The notes below the pieces were generated by a model. The model had not been told where the DNA came from. It ran no database searches and saw only the letters and a program-made list of their open reading frames with translations. From an uncultured Eubacteriales bacterium (GTDB lineage: Bacteria > Bacillota > Clostridia > Lachnospirales > Lachnospiraceae), in NCBI GenBank assembly GCA_949294665.1, contig CASFID010000052.1, positions 92,838 through 156,837 of the forward strand: DNA of 64,000 nt, in the 5' to 3' direction. Below, piece by piece: positions 28,562-38,233 of the stretch. The first letter of the stretch is position 1; every line of letters begins with the position of its first letter. The position numbers were made by a program, and so were the translations under genes.

Positions 28562-31500
28562 ATGAGAAAATTTGATTACGGCAAAGTAAAAGATCCCCGG
28601 TATTTCAGAGATGGCAGATTGGACGCGCACTCTGACCACATGTACTATGCATCTGAGGCGGATATGTTGTTGGGGAACTCGGAGTATACGGAATGTCTGA
28701 ACGGGATATGGAAGTTCCATTATGCGAAGACGTATGAGACGGCGGTCCCGGGATTCGAGAAAGAAGGATACTCCTGTGCGGACTGGGACGATATCCGCGT
28801 GCCGGCGCATATTCAGATGGAGGGCTACGATGTGCCCCAGTATGTGAACGTACAGTATCCATGGGAGGGAAGAGAGGACATCCGCCCGGGGGAGATCCCG
28901 GAGCATTTTAATCCGACATCAAGCTATGTAAAATATTTTACTGTGCCGGAGCGTATGCGGGGGAAGCGTCTGTTTATATCCTTTCAGGGCGCCGAGAGTG
29001 GCATCGCTCTCTGGTTGAACGGAGCATTTGTGGGATACAGTGAGGACTCTTTCACGCCGTCAGAATTTGAACTGACAGAATATATAAAAGACGGAGAAAA
29101 CAAACTTGCCGCGCAGGTGTTCAAGTGGACCGCGGGAAGCTGGTGTGAAGATCAGGATTTTTACTGCTTTTCTGGTATTTACCGTGATGTATATCTCTAC
29201 ACTGTGCCGGACGTCCATATCCGTGATCTGAGGATCCGCGCCGTGCCGGACGAGACGCTGACGAAGGGAAAGCTTGAAATATGTACAGAGACGTGGGGAG
29301 AAGGGAAAGCCCGATTCTCCTTGTCATACGGAGGCAGGATCTGTCTGGAAGAGGAGAGGGAACTGAGTGGAGAGAAGCGTTTCGAGTGGGAGATTGAGAA
29401 ACCGGAACTGTGGAGCGCGGAGATGCCGAACCTGTACGATCTGACCATACGGGTATACCGCCCGGACGGAATTCTGTGTGAGGTGATCCCGGAGAAAACA
29501 GGATTTCGTAGATTTGAGATCAAAGACTGTATTATGACGCTGAACGGGAAACGGATCGTGTTCAAAGGAGTCAACCGTCATGAATTCAGTTCTGTGAGCG
29601 GAAGAAATGTCTCAGAGGCGGAGTTGCGCAAAGATCTGACGATCATGAAACAGAATAACATCAACGCGATCCGTACATGCCATTATCCGAATATGTCTCT
29701 CATTTACAGGCTGTGCGACGAATACGGACTGTATATGATCGATGAGACGAATCTGGAGTCCCACGGATCATGGGATACAGCGGAGGCGACAGGAGATCAC
29801 GATTATATAGTGCCCGGAGACAGGCCGGAGTGGCTGGATCTGACGCTGGACCGCGCTAATTCCATGTATCAGAGAGACAAGAACCACCCCTCTATCCTGA
29901 TATGGTCCTGCGGAAACGAGGCTTACGGCGGGAAAGACATTTATGCGATGTCTCGGTTCTTCCACAGGGAGGATCCGACACGTCTGGTACAATACGAGGG
30001 GATTTTCCATGACCGCAGGTACAATGATACGAGCGACATAGAAAGTCAGATGTACACTCCGGTGGAGAAGATCAGGGAATATCTGGCAAAGGACCGGAGC
30101 AAGCCGTTCATCTGCTGCGAATATACTCATGCGATGGGGAATTCCTGCGGGGGAATGCACAAATATACGGATCTGACAGAGACGGAACCACTTTATCAGG
30201 GAGGATTTATCTGGGATTATATCGACCAGACGCTCGACAAAAAAGACCGGTATGGGAACAGATTTCAGGCGTATGGGGGAGATTTTGACGAGCGTCCGAC
30301 AGATTATAATTTCAGCGCCAACGGCATCGTATACGGCGGCAGCAGAGAACCGTCCCCAAAGATGCAGGAGGTGAAGTTCAATTATCAGAATATTACTGCA
30401 GAAGTGAACGCCGATAAGGTGAAAGTCATAAACAAGAATCTGTTTGTAAACACAGATACCTTCGATTGTGTCGTGACAGTGGCAAGAAATGGTGTGGAAA
30501 TCAGGAGAGAAAGTCTGGCGACAGACGTAGGACCGCTGTCTGAAAAAGTGTACAGCCTTCCGATGGAGCCGGAAAAAGTACCGGGAGAGTATGCAGTTAC
30601 GGTATCTTTCCGACTGAAAAAGGGGACGGCATGGGCCGAAGCCGGACATGAAACCGCTTTTGGACAGTATGTATATATGGTGGATCAGGAGGAGAAAACA
30701 AGCTCCAGAGCAGTGGAGGTGATCCGCAGCAAGCATAATATCGGCGTGAGAGGTGAGAACTTCCATGTTTTGTTCTCAATGACGGATGGAGGGATCGTAT
30801 CCTACCGCTATGCGGGCAAAGAGATGCTTAAGGAGATTCCAAAGCCAAACTTCTGGAGGGCGCCGGTTGACAACGATCAGGGGAATCAGATGCCGAAGCG
30901 CTATGCGCAGTGGAAGATCGCGAGCATGTACGCATCACATAAGGATTTCAGAGAAGAACCCTGCTGCACGATCCTGGAACCGGAAACAGAAGAGAACACA
31001 GGCAGGGAGGGGATCCGCTCCGTGAGAGTGACATATACATACCTTATGCCTACGATCCCGGTAAGCCGGTGCAGCATTTCCTACGAAGTGACAGGAGATG
31101 GCCGCGTGAAGACGACGATGTCCTATGATCCGGTGAAAGAGCTTGGCGATATGCCGGAATTCGGGGTGATCTTCAGACTTGACGCGGAATATGATCATGT
31201 CAAATGGTACGGCCTGGGCCCGGCCGAGACATATGCCGACAGGAAAAAAGGTGCGAAGCTGGGGATTTACGAGAATCTCGTGAAAGATAATATGGCGGCC
31301 TATATTACGCCACAGGAGTGCGGAGCCAAAGAAGAAGTGCGATATGCGTCTGTCACAGATAAGAAAGGGCGGGGACTGCTCTTTGAGATGGACAGGCAGA
31401 GCGGTCCGATGATGTTCTCTGCTCTTCCATATACCCCTCACGAACTGGAAAATGCCAGACATCCGTATGAACTGCCGCCGGTACATTACACGGTAGTTCG

Positions 31501-31621
31501 GGCGGCGCTCGGTCAAATGGGAATCGGGGGCGATGACAGCATGGGAGCCCGCACACATCCGGAGTATCTGCTGGATGCAGGCGGGAAGATGGAATTTACA
31601 TTCAGTTTCCGTGGAATCTGA
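28562..31621 (+). CDS. GH2 beta-galactosidase, LacZ type
   Basis: A 1019-aa glycoside hydrolase with the complete LacZ domain order: sugar-binding jelly roll (DVPQYVNVQYPWEG, residues ~90-105), Ig-like domain, catalytic barrel, second Ig-like and the Bgal_small_N domain (NFWRAPVDNDQGNQMPKR). The acid/base E453 is in WSCGNEAYGG and the nucleophile E520 in CCEYTHAMGNS. No signal peptide, so it acts inside the cell on imported galactosides such as lactose, N-acetyllactosamine or mucin-derived units. AAGGAGG ribosome site. It ends facing the fucosidase gene. Confidence 0.95.
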   Translation: MRKFDYGKVKDPRYFRDGRLDAHSDHMYYASEADMLLGNSEYTECLNGIWKFHYAKTYETAVPGFEKEGYSCADWDDIRVPAHIQMEGYDVPQYVNVQYPWEGREDIRPGEIPEHFNPTSSYVKYFTVPERMRGKRLFISFQGAESGIALWLNGAFVGYSEDSFTPSEFELTEYIKDGENKLAAQVFKWTAGSWCEDQDFYCFSGIYRDVYLYTVPDVHIRDLRIRAVPDETLTKGKLEICTETWGEGKARFSLSYGGRICLEEERELSGEKRFEWEIEKPELWSAEMPNLYDLTIRVYRPDGILCEVIPEKTGFRRFEIKDCIMTLNGKRIVFKGVNRHEFSSVSGRNVSEAELRKDLTIMKQNNINAIRTCHYPNMSLIYRLCDEYGLYMIDETNLESHGSWDTAEATGDHDYIVPGDRPEWLDLTLDRANSMYQRDKNHPSILIWSCGNEAYGGKDIYAMSRFFHREDPTRLVQYEGIFHDRRYNDTSDIESQMYTPVEKIREYLAKDRSKPFICCEYTHAMGNSCGGMHKYTDLTETEPLYQGGFIWDYIDQTLDKKDRYGNRFQAYGGDFDERPTDYNFSANGIVYGGSREPSPKMQEVKFNYQNITAEVNADKVKVINKNLFVNTDTFDCVVTVARNGVEIRRESLATDVGPLSEKVYSLPMEPEKVPGEYAVTVSFRLKKGTAWAEAGHETAFGQYVYMVDQEEKTSSRAVEVIRSKHNIGVRGENFHVLFSMTDGGIVSYRYAGKEMLKEIPKPNFWRAPVDNDQGNQMPKRYAQWKIASMYASHKDFREEPCCTILEPETEENTGREGIRSVRVTYTYLMPTIPVSRCSISYEVTGDGRVKTTMSYDPVKELGDMPEFGVIFRLDAEYDHVKWYGLGPAETYADRKKGAKLGIYENLVKDNMAAYITPQECGAKEEVRYASVTDKKGRGLLFEMDRQSGPMMFSALPYTPHELENARHPYELPPVHYTVVRAALGQMGIGGDDSMGARTHPEYLLDAGGKMEFTFSFRGI

Positions 31622-31634
31622 GGGAAAGAAGATA

Positions 31635-31660
31635 TCCTGCGGCGTGGAAACGCCGCAGGA
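31635..31660. terminator. Strong GC hairpin between convergent GH2 and GH29 genes
   Basis: A perfect 11-bp stem (TCCTGCGGCGT and complement) closes a GGAA tetraloop. No T-run is present on either side, but its place between convergent genes suggests a shared transcript end. Confidence 0.6.
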
Positions 31661-31693
31661 CAATATGCGAAGTATACATGGAGATCATATGTG

Positions 31694-33052
31694 TTATCCG
31701 GTCGTAATGGAGAAACCCTCCGCGTAGAATGCACCGCCCACAGGTATGCTGTCCGGAAAGATGATGACTGTGTCCTCGTCCCGGCGGAAACGGACGGATG
31801 CACCGGTACGCATACTGGTCACTTTCCTGACTGCTTTCTTCAAGGAGAAAGCGATCTGATCGGGAAGATCAGTGGCCTCCCCATATGCAAAGAAAATATA
31901 TATTATGTTTCCTTTACACGTGAAGAATGTATTTTCTCCAGAATACGGCGGGCAGATGCGCGTGCCGTAGATCCCATCTCCGAAGATCTTAAGCCATGCG
32001 CCCAGATCGCGCAGGGCACGAACGGCCGGCGCAGGAAGTTCTCCGTCCGGCTGGGGAGCGATATTAAGAGCCAGGTTTCCTCCTTTGCTGACTACATCAA
32101 GTAGGAGCAACACGAGCTGGTGCCCGCTTTTGAACGTGTCTGTATAATGGAAAGAGAATTTCTTCCCGACAGTCGTACATGTCTCCCACGGTACTGTGAG
32201 GGGATGTTCCGGCACGGTCTTTTCGGGGGTAATAAAATTCTCATATTCTCCCCCGCATGTCCTGTCGGAGACGATCAGATGAGGTTGTGCAGAGGTACGG
32301 ATTTCTTCTACGATCTCTTTGAGACGTATGTCCTGTCCCAGATTATCAGGGCGTACCCATCCGCCGTCCAGCCACAGCACATCTACTTTGCCGTAGTTTG
32401 TGCACAGTTCACGGATCTGCTGATGTGTAAATCGCACATAATTCTCCCACAGTTCAGGATATCTGCTGATATCATAATTTACATTTCGGTCCGGTGCAGT
32501 GCCAAACTGTGGGGCCCAGTAGTATTCGCTGTTCCAGTCCGGCTTGGAGAAGTATACGGATATGCCGAGTCCCTTTTTGCGGAATTCCCGGAAAAGAGAG
32601 CCGACGATATCAGCGTTTTTGTGAGTGTGGAAAGGACAACTCTCCGCCGTGATCTTATAGTCGGTAGTACAGGTGTCAAACATGCAGAACCCGTCATGGT
32701 GTTTTGTCGTGAAAAGCAGATATCTGAATCCACATTCTGCAGCGAGGGAAGCCCAACCTTCCGGATCAAATTTGACCGGATTAAATGTTCGGTTTGCATC
32801 CCGGTATTGCTGCTTGCATGTCTCGATATCTGCCCATGTCATATCTTCCTGGCTCCATATGCCGTCCCCATCGCTTAACGGCCAGCTTTCATAAGTGCCG
32901 AGCTGGCAACCGGGAGCCCAGTGCATCATCAGTCCCAGCTTCTGATCCATGAACCAGTCCAGATGTTCCCTGACTGCCTCCGAGTCGGGCGGAGTATATT
33001 CCTCCGGTGCTGTGTAATTGTGGATGCCGTTGACAATAAGTGCTTTCGCCAT
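31694..33052 (-). CDS. GH29 alpha-L-fucosidase
   Basis: A 452-aa retaining fucosidase. KLGLMMHWAPGCQLGTYESW, TTKHHDGFCMFDT, FSKPDWNSEYYW and the nucleophile D229 in VLWLDGGW mark the GH29 barrel; a beta-sandwich tail follows from about 350. There is no signal peptide, so it is predicted to be cytoplasmic, consistent with import of fucosylated oligosaccharides by the nearby ABC system. It lies 80 bases downstream of the histidine kinase gene on the same strand and may share its transcript. Confidence 0.9.
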   Translation of the reverse strand: MAKALIVNGIHNYTAPEEYTPPDSEAVREHLDWFMDQKLGLMMHWAPGCQLGTYESWPLSDGDGIWSQEDMTWADIETCKQQYRDANRTFNPVKFDPEGWASLAAECGFRYLLFTTKHHDGFCMFDTCTTDYKITAESCPFHTHKNADIVGSLFREFRKKGLGISVYFSKPDWNSEYYWAPQFGTAPDRNVNYDISRYPELWENYVRFTHQQIRELCTNYGKVDVLWLDGGWVRPDNLGQDIRLKEIVEEIRTSAQPHLIVSDRTCGGEYENFITPEKTVPEHPLTVPWETCTTVGKKFSFHYTDTFKSGHQLVLLLLDVVSKGGNLALNIAPQPDGELPAPAVRALRDLGAWLKIFGDGIYGTRICPPYSGENTFFTCKGNIIYIFFAYGEATDLPDQIAFSLKKAVRKVTSMRTGASVRFRRDEDTVIIFPDSIPVGGAFYAEGFSITTG

Positions 33053-33132
33053 AGTTTTACACTCCTTTTTTGCGGCCGGTGAAAGGCCGGGGATGATTCT
33101 AATATACTGTCTGACGGTATAGTTTGAAAGAG

Positions 33133-34920
33133 TTAAATTTTTTTATCAGGTGTACTTTTTTCATTCCGGCAGATGATGAGTGAAGCGGTGAGCCGGCCGT
33201 CCTGATCGGTGGAAAATGACAGACCGCTGTCGCCGCCGAAATGAAGCTGGATCCGTTCGTTTACATTGCGTATCCCGAAGCCATGGGACACTTTCAACCC
33301 GACATCTTTATAATGGAGATAATCGTTCAGTTTTTCGGGATCTGCGCCTTTGCCTGTGTCGGTCACATGCACACAGAGCCTGTCCGGACTTTCCCATGCC
33401 CGGAGGAAAACGGTAATGCCGGCATCTTGCCGGGAGATCCCGTGACGGATGGAATTCTCCACGAGAGGCTGCAGCGTAAATTTAGGGATAAAGATCTCCG
33501 TGTCGGGACAGTTGGATGAAACCTCCAGATTGATTTTCTGGCGAAAACGCAGCGTGTAAATAGAGATATACTCCCGGATGTTTTCCACTTCTGTGTGGAT
33601 GCTGACAAGCTGATCTGGCTCCGTGATGCTGTAGCGCATCAGATTGGCAATCGAATCTACAGTAGCTGCGATATCATCCTGATCCCGCATCAAGGCCATA
33701 TTATTGACTGTGTTCATGGCGTTCAGAACAAAATGAGGATTCATCTGTGCCTGCAGTGCGCGAAGTTCACTGATCCGCCGTTGCTCGGCGGCTTTCTGTA
33801 TCTGTTCGTTGAGACGGTTTACACGACGGACAAGCGCCCCGAAGCTTGTATTCAGGCGGCGGATCTCCAGTGGGCCCGTTATCCCCGAAAAGATAGACAG
33901 ATCCACGCTGCGCGTATCTTCGATGCTCTCGATCTTATGGGTAAGCCGTACGACTGGGAGGGTAATTCCTCTTGAGAGCAGAAGAGAGGACAGAGCTCCA
34001 ATTCCCAGAAAGATGAGCGAGCAGAACAGATAGGGAATCATGATCGCATGAAGCTGTTCTGTAATATCGCTGTATGGAGTCAGAAAGAGCAAGTGGAGTC
34101 CCCAGTCAAGCTCTGCCGTACTGTATATAAAAGAACTTCCGCCAAGGGGCACTTCCTGATGATCGGTCTCTCCCAGAAACAAAGCTCCTGATTCTGACAG
34201 GTCGGGGAGTGTGCCGGACTGGTATAAAAGCGCTCCGTCCCTGCTGAAAAGTGCAAATCCGCTGTTGTCTGTAAGCGGGTGAAATGAAAAGATCTGAGGG
34301 ATGCGGTTCGCGGGTACGCTGCACAGGAGAACTCCGACGCCGTCCTCCAGACGGGGGCCGGAATAGTGGCTGTTCTGAAGCTTTTTGGCAAAGCAAAGTC
34401 TTTCTTCCTGCCTGTCGAAAAATATATAATGAAGCGAGCCCTGTTCCAGTGCATGATTATACCAGTCTTCATGGAGAACCGTCTTTGCGCTGAAAAGACG
34501 GCTGACATGCGCAACGGTAGTATCCGGTTTGAATAAGTTACTTGCCGGGAGCGCGGGATTCAGGTAGAGAACAGAAGAAAACCCTTTATTGGAAAGCGCG
34601 CTCTGGGAGTTAAGGGTATAGGCCATCCGACTGTTGAGGGATGATTTAATCTGCAGGTCCCTGAGCTGGTCTTCCCCAACCGGCATCGACAGAAGATCTC
34701 CCAGCCCCTCGTCTGTAGTATACAGGTAAGTGAGCTGATCCAGTTCCTGTGTGAAAAGACGGCACAGTGAATTATTGGCATCGACGAGCGTGTCATAAGA
34801 TGCCAGGATCTGTTCTGTAATGGAATAGCGGAAGAGTCCGTAGGTCACCAGATTCAGTGTAAGCAGAATGCCGGATATGATCAGACAGATGATCATAAAA
34901 CTGCGCTTCGCAATACTCAT
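33133..34920 (-). CDS. Sensor histidine kinase, YesM/LytS-type
   Basis: A 595-aa membrane kinase: transmembrane helix ~10-30, large extracytoplasmic sensor (30-275), second helix ~278-305, HAMP linker (LLSRGITLPVVRLTHKIESI), the His_kinase region with phospho-acceptor His in QAQMNPHFVLNAMNTVNN, and an HATPase domain (VENSIRHGI, TDTGKGAD, GFGIRNVNERI). This is the family that controls carbohydrate uptake in Firmicutes. It overlaps the response regulator gene by 4 bp. The ligand is presumably a glycan delivered by the neighbouring binding protein. Confidence 0.93.
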   Translation of the reverse strand: MSIAKRSFMIICLIISGILLTLNLVTYGLFRYSITEQILASYDTLVDANNSLCRLFTQELDQLTYLYTTDEGLGDLLSMPVGEDQLRDLQIKSSLNSRMAYTLNSQSALSNKGFSSVLYLNPALPASNLFKPDTTVAHVSRLFSAKTVLHEDWYNHALEQGSLHYIFFDRQEERLCFAKKLQNSHYSGPRLEDGVGVLLCSVPANRIPQIFSFHPLTDNSGFALFSRDGALLYQSGTLPDLSESGALFLGETDHQEVPLGGSSFIYSTAELDWGLHLLFLTPYSDITEQLHAIMIPYLFCSLIFLGIGALSSLLLSRGITLPVVRLTHKIESIEDTRSVDLSIFSGITGPLEIRRLNTSFGALVRRVNRLNEQIQKAAEQRRISELRALQAQMNPHFVLNAMNTVNNMALMRDQDDIAATVDSIANLMRYSITEPDQLVSIHTEVENIREYISIYTLRFRQKINLEVSSNCPDTEIFIPKFTLQPLVENSIRHGISRQDAGITVFLRAWESPDRLCVHVTDTGKGADPEKLNDYLHYKDVGLKVSHGFGIRNVNERIQLHFGGDSGLSFSTDQDGRLTASLIICRNEKSTPDKKI

Positions 34921-36011
34921 AACGTTTCCTCCTTGTCAGCCAGGTTTTCCGGCAGGTCCCTGGAACTGTACAGGTTGCGGTATTCGCTTGGTGTCATGCC
35001 GGTCTGCTTCTTGAAAGATCTGGCAAAGTAGTGAGGATCTTCATAGCCGCATCCGGTGCATACGTCTTTGATGGGGATACTGATATCCTGAAGCAGTTCC
35101 TGAGCCCGCAGCAGCCGCTGCTGCGAGAGATAGCTGCTGATGGTCTGTCCGGTCACCTGTTTGAAGACTGTGCTCAGATAGGGGAGAGAAAGATTTGTAC
35201 GGTCTGCAAGCTGCGAGATATTAAATTCGGGATCGGAGAAGCATTCCTGGATTGTCATAATACATCGGGTGACGATCGGCTGTTCATACTCATTCCTCTG
35301 ACTCCGGGCATAATCCATAAGCTCCTGACAGAGAGACAGGAGATAATCCATCCGCTCTCCGGGAGACGAAAGGCGCCAGTATTCTTCCATCTTCTCCTTT
35401 TTAAATCCCGACAGCTTTGACTTATTTCTGATGATTTCAGACTGATAGGCAAAAAGATAATTTAGTAAAGTGGCGCCCAGCGTCCCTGCGGAGTCGTGGA
35501 GCAGGGCTTTTGACAGGTTGTCGGAAAGTAGGAGTTTATTGACTTCCTCATTCGCCCCTCTGCGCAGGAGAGTAAGAAGAGTGTCTCTTAGATTTTCGCT
35601 GCCTGTCAGACGGCGGATCTCATTTTTGGCCGTCAGCTCATGGCTGATCTTCTTCAGGCGGTCTTCCAGCTCTTTGATCTTCTGACGTGTGACCGGTTTT
35701 AAAATGTAGTCGGCGACACGGTATTGCAGCGCTTTCTGTGCGTATTCAAACTCGCTGTGCCCGCTCAGAAGAATGATATGGATGCTGCGGTGATTCTGAT
35801 ACAGATAGCGGGCAAGATCGATGCCGTTCATGCGGGGCATCTTAATATCTGCGATAACTACATCAGGTGGATCGGCCTCCACCATATCGATCGCCTCGGC
35901 CCCATCTGTTGCGCATCCCGACAGTTCTCCGTTAAAACTATCCCACTGAAGCATATGGCACAGTCCTTCCAGGGCAAGGTAGTCATCGTCCACAAGCAGT
36001 ACTTTTATCAT
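34917..36011 (-). CDS. Response regulator, YesN-type (receiver plus AraC HTH)
   Basis: A 364-aa regulator: receiver domain 1-120 with acidic DDD near residue 8-10, phospho-acceptor D55 in VVIADIKMPRMNG and K107-type Lys in YILKPVTRQK; a helical middle region; and an AraC double HTH at about 255-355 (FNISQLADRTNLSLPYLSTV, IPIKDVCTGCGYEDPHYFAR). It is divergent from the ABC transporter operon, its likely target. AGGAGGAATA ribosome site. Confidence 0.94.
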   Translation of the reverse strand: MIKVLLVDDDYLALEGLCHMLQWDSFNGELSGCATDGAEAIDMVEADPPDVVIADIKMPRMNGIDLARYLYQNHRSIHIILLSGHSEFEYAQKALQYRVADYILKPVTRQKIKELEDRLKKISHELTAKNEIRRLTGSENLRDTLLTLLRRGANEEVNKLLLSDNLSKALLHDSAGTLGATLLNYLFAYQSEIIRNKSKLSGFKKEKMEEYWRLSSPGERMDYLLSLCQELMDYARSQRNEYEQPIVTRCIMTIQECFSDPEFNISQLADRTNLSLPYLSTVFKQVTGQTISSYLSQQRLLRAQELLQDISIPIKDVCTGCGYEDPHYFARSFKKQTGMTPSEYRNLYSSRDLPENLADKEETL

Positions 36012-36073
36012 AGCTATATTCCTCCTCTTTTGTGGTGCTCTTCAGAACAGCGATCGGAAACGACCATCGGCTA

Positions 36074-36103
36074 ATTATAGCATATGAATACCGGATTTGT
36101 GAA
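36074..36103 (-). promoter_or_regulatory. Promoter of the two-component system genes
   Basis: On the minus strand TTCACA, an 18-bp spacer and a perfect TATAAT (complement at 36074-36079). Leader about 60 bases. Confidence 0.65.
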
Positions 36104-36182
36104 TTATTTACATTGAACAAATAGTTCTCTTCACTTTTTTAGTGGATAACGCTACATAAAAAAGATACACTTCATATAAAAT

Positions 36183-36217
36183 TTGTACCGTTGTTGTAAG
36201 CGCAGTATCAATGATAC
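36183..36217 (+). promoter_or_regulatory. Promoter and palindromic operator of the glycan ABC operon
   Basis: TTGTAC (36183-36188), 17-bp spacer and TATCAA (36206-36211). A perfect palindrome GTATCA-A-TGATAC (36205-36217) covers the -10 box, a good repressor or regulator site. Confidence 0.6.
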
Positions 36218-36258
36218 ACTTTATTCATACAAAAAACAAAAAGAACAGGGGTGATGTT

Positions 36259-37215
36259 ATGAGATCAGAAACCGTAAAACCGACCGCTATAAAAATGAAA
36301 AAAAAAGGTTTCTGGCATGTGTTCAAAAAAAATCTGCCGCTGACCATAATGGCAGTTCCCGGACTTGTTGTCATGATCCTGTTTCGCTATCTCCCTATGT
36401 CGGGACTGCTTCTGGCATTTAAGCGTTTTAGCGTAAGAGACGGTATTTTTGGAAGCGAATGGATTGGCTTCAGGAACTTTGAATTTCTGTTTAAGACAAC
36501 GGATGCATGGATCATCACACGAAACACACTCCTCTATAACGGCCTGTTTATTATACTGGACCTTGTAATGGCAGTGGCCATGGCGATCGGACTGAATGAA
36601 CTTTTAAAGAAACGAAGGGCGAAAATCTATCAGACGATCTTTATGGCTCCGTACTTTCTGTCATGGGTGGTCGTCTCGTTTATGGCATTTTCTATGTTCA
36701 GTGTGGATGACGGCCTGTTCAACCATCTGCTCCATTATTTCGGATTCTCCGGGGTGGACTGGTATTCGGAGCCGGGGAAATGGCCATTTATCCTGACGTT
36801 CTTTCAGCTCTGGAAAACAATCGGATATTCTACGGTTATGTACCTGAGTTCTCTGACGAGCATTCCGAACGATTATTATGAGGCGGCTGTCATTGATGGC
36901 GCGACGAAATGGCAGCAGATTAAAAATATTACCCTGCCATGTCTGAAGCCGATGATGATTGTTCTGACAATCCTTGCCATCGGAAGAATATTCTATGCCG
37001 ATTTCGGACTGTTCTTCCAGCTTCCAAGAGATTCGGGACCGCTGTATGACGTGACGCAGGTTATCGATACCTACGTATACAGAGCGCTGAAAGAAACCGG
37101 AAATGTTGGTATGGCGTCTGCAGCCAGCCTGTATCAGTCAATCGTAGGATTTGTCCTTGTAGTAGGAACGAATCTTGTTGTGCGGAAGATGGACCCGGAC
37201 AGCGCATTATTCTGA
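36259..37215 (+). CDS. Carbohydrate ABC transporter permease 1 (LplB-like)
   Basis: A 318-aa CUT1-family permease. Six membrane helices start near residue 30 (LPLTIMAVPGLVVMILFRYL). The EAA loop contacting the ATPase reads EAAVIDGATKWQQIKNITL around residue 215. Reading starts at ATG 36259 after AGGGGTGAT; the in-frame ATG 36211 lies inside the promoter palindrome and is rejected. Partner permease and binding protein follow. No ATPase gene is in the operon, so a shared MsmX-like ATPase encoded elsewhere is expected. Confidence 0.92.
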   Translation: MRSETVKPTAIKMKKKGFWHVFKKNLPLTIMAVPGLVVMILFRYLPMSGLLLAFKRFSVRDGIFGSEWIGFRNFEFLFKTTDAWIITRNTLLYNGLFIILDLVMAVAMAIGLNELLKKRRAKIYQTIFMAPYFLSWVVVSFMAFSMFSVDDGLFNHLLHYFGFSGVDWYSEPGKWPFILTFFQLWKTIGYSTVMYLSSLTSIPNDYYEAAVIDGATKWQQIKNITLPCLKPMMIVLTILAIGRIFYADFGLFFQLPRDSGPLYDVTQVIDTYVYRALKETGNVGMASAASLYQSIVGFVLVVGTNLVVRKMDPDSALF

Positions 37216-37230
37216 CAGGAGGAGGCATGG

Positions 37231-38169
37231 ATGAAAAACCTATTCAAAAGAAAGAAAAAGGATGAGGGCGTGCCTGATCTGACGATCAACCGGATATCGA
37301 AAAAAGCGGATGTCGTTCTCAATATCTGGTTTGCTGTATGGACACTGGCCTGTGTACTTCCTCTCCTGCTCGTAGTAATCGTATCTTTCAGCAGTGAGCA
37401 GAGTATCTTTGAAAACGGATACAGCTTTTTCCCGTCAGAGTGGAGCCTGGCAGCATATGAATTTTTCTTCAAACTGGGTGACCAGTTGATCCGATCCTAT
37501 GGGATCACGATTTTTGTGACGATAGTCGGTACGCTGTTCAGTCTTGCAATCAGCGCCAGTTTTGCATATGTACTCAGCCGCAGCGATTACGCATATAACA
37601 GGCTGCTTACATTGTTGATGCTTTTTACGATGCTGTTTAATGGCGGTATTGTTGCGACTTATATGGTGAACACACAGATACTGGGACTGGGAAACAGCGT
37701 GTGGGCGCTTATTTTTCCAATGTCGTTCAATGCATTCTATATTGTGGTGCTCAGGACATTCTATAAAAGCATACCCGTTGAGCTTATCGAGGCTGCAAGA
37801 GTGGACGGAGCCAGTGAGTTCAAGACATTTTTCAGGATCGTGCTTCCGCTTTCCAAACCGGGGATAGCAACAATCGGAATGTTTACGATGATCGCTTACT
37901 GGAACGACTGGTTTCTGGGAATGCTCTACATTGTGGATCAGGATAAATATCCGGTACAGACACTTTTATGGAGCATGCAGAACAGTCTGGAATTTATGAA
38001 ACAGTCATCGGCGAATGCACTCGAATATGCGGAGATGGCAGCAAATGCGCCTACAGACAGCGGGCGTATGGCCCTGACCGTACTGGTAGTCCTTCCGATC
38101 CTTCTGGCATATCCGTATTTTCAGAAGTATTTCGTAAAGGGACTGACTGTAGGAGGAGTAAAGGGCTGA
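37231..38169 (+). CDS. Carbohydrate ABC transporter permease 2 (YtcP-like)
   Basis: A 312-aa permease with six helices (first near 31-52, FAVWTLACVLPLLLVVIVSF) and an EAA loop (ELIEAARVDGASEFKTFFR) near residue 190. The C-terminal YPYFQKYFVKGLTVGGVKG is typical of the CUT1 second permease. Preceded by AGGAGGAGG. It forms the translocation pore with permease 1. Confidence 0.93.
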   Translation: MKNLFKRKKKDEGVPDLTINRISKKADVVLNIWFAVWTLACVLPLLLVVIVSFSSEQSIFENGYSFFPSEWSLAAYEFFFKLGDQLIRSYGITIFVTIVGTLFSLAISASFAYVLSRSDYAYNRLLTLLMLFTMLFNGGIVATYMVNTQILGLGNSVWALIFPMSFNAFYIVVLRTFYKSIPVELIEAARVDGASEFKTFFRIVLPLSKPGIATIGMFTMIAYWNDWFLGMLYIVDQDKYPVQTLLWSMQNSLEFMKQSSANALEYAEMAANAPTDSGRMALTVLVVLPILLAYPYFQKYFVKGLTVGGVKG

Positions 38170-38176
38170 CAGAAAT

Positions 38177-38191
38177 ACGTTTTCAAAACGT
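38177..38191 (+). repeat. Perfect palindrome in the gap before the binding-protein gene
   Basis: ACGTTTT-C-AAAACGT, followed by a third half-site (GACGTTTTG). It may protect the downstream mRNA, raising binding-protein levels over permeases, or be an operator. Confidence 0.55.
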
Positions 38192-38233
38192 AGAGACGTT
38201 TTGTCAAATAAAATCATTAAGAGGAGGAAGATT

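Noticed and set aside
36196-36211. A cre-like sequence (TGTAAGCGCAGTAT)
   Set aside because: Only the first half matches the CcpA consensus; the second half fails at the invariant positions.
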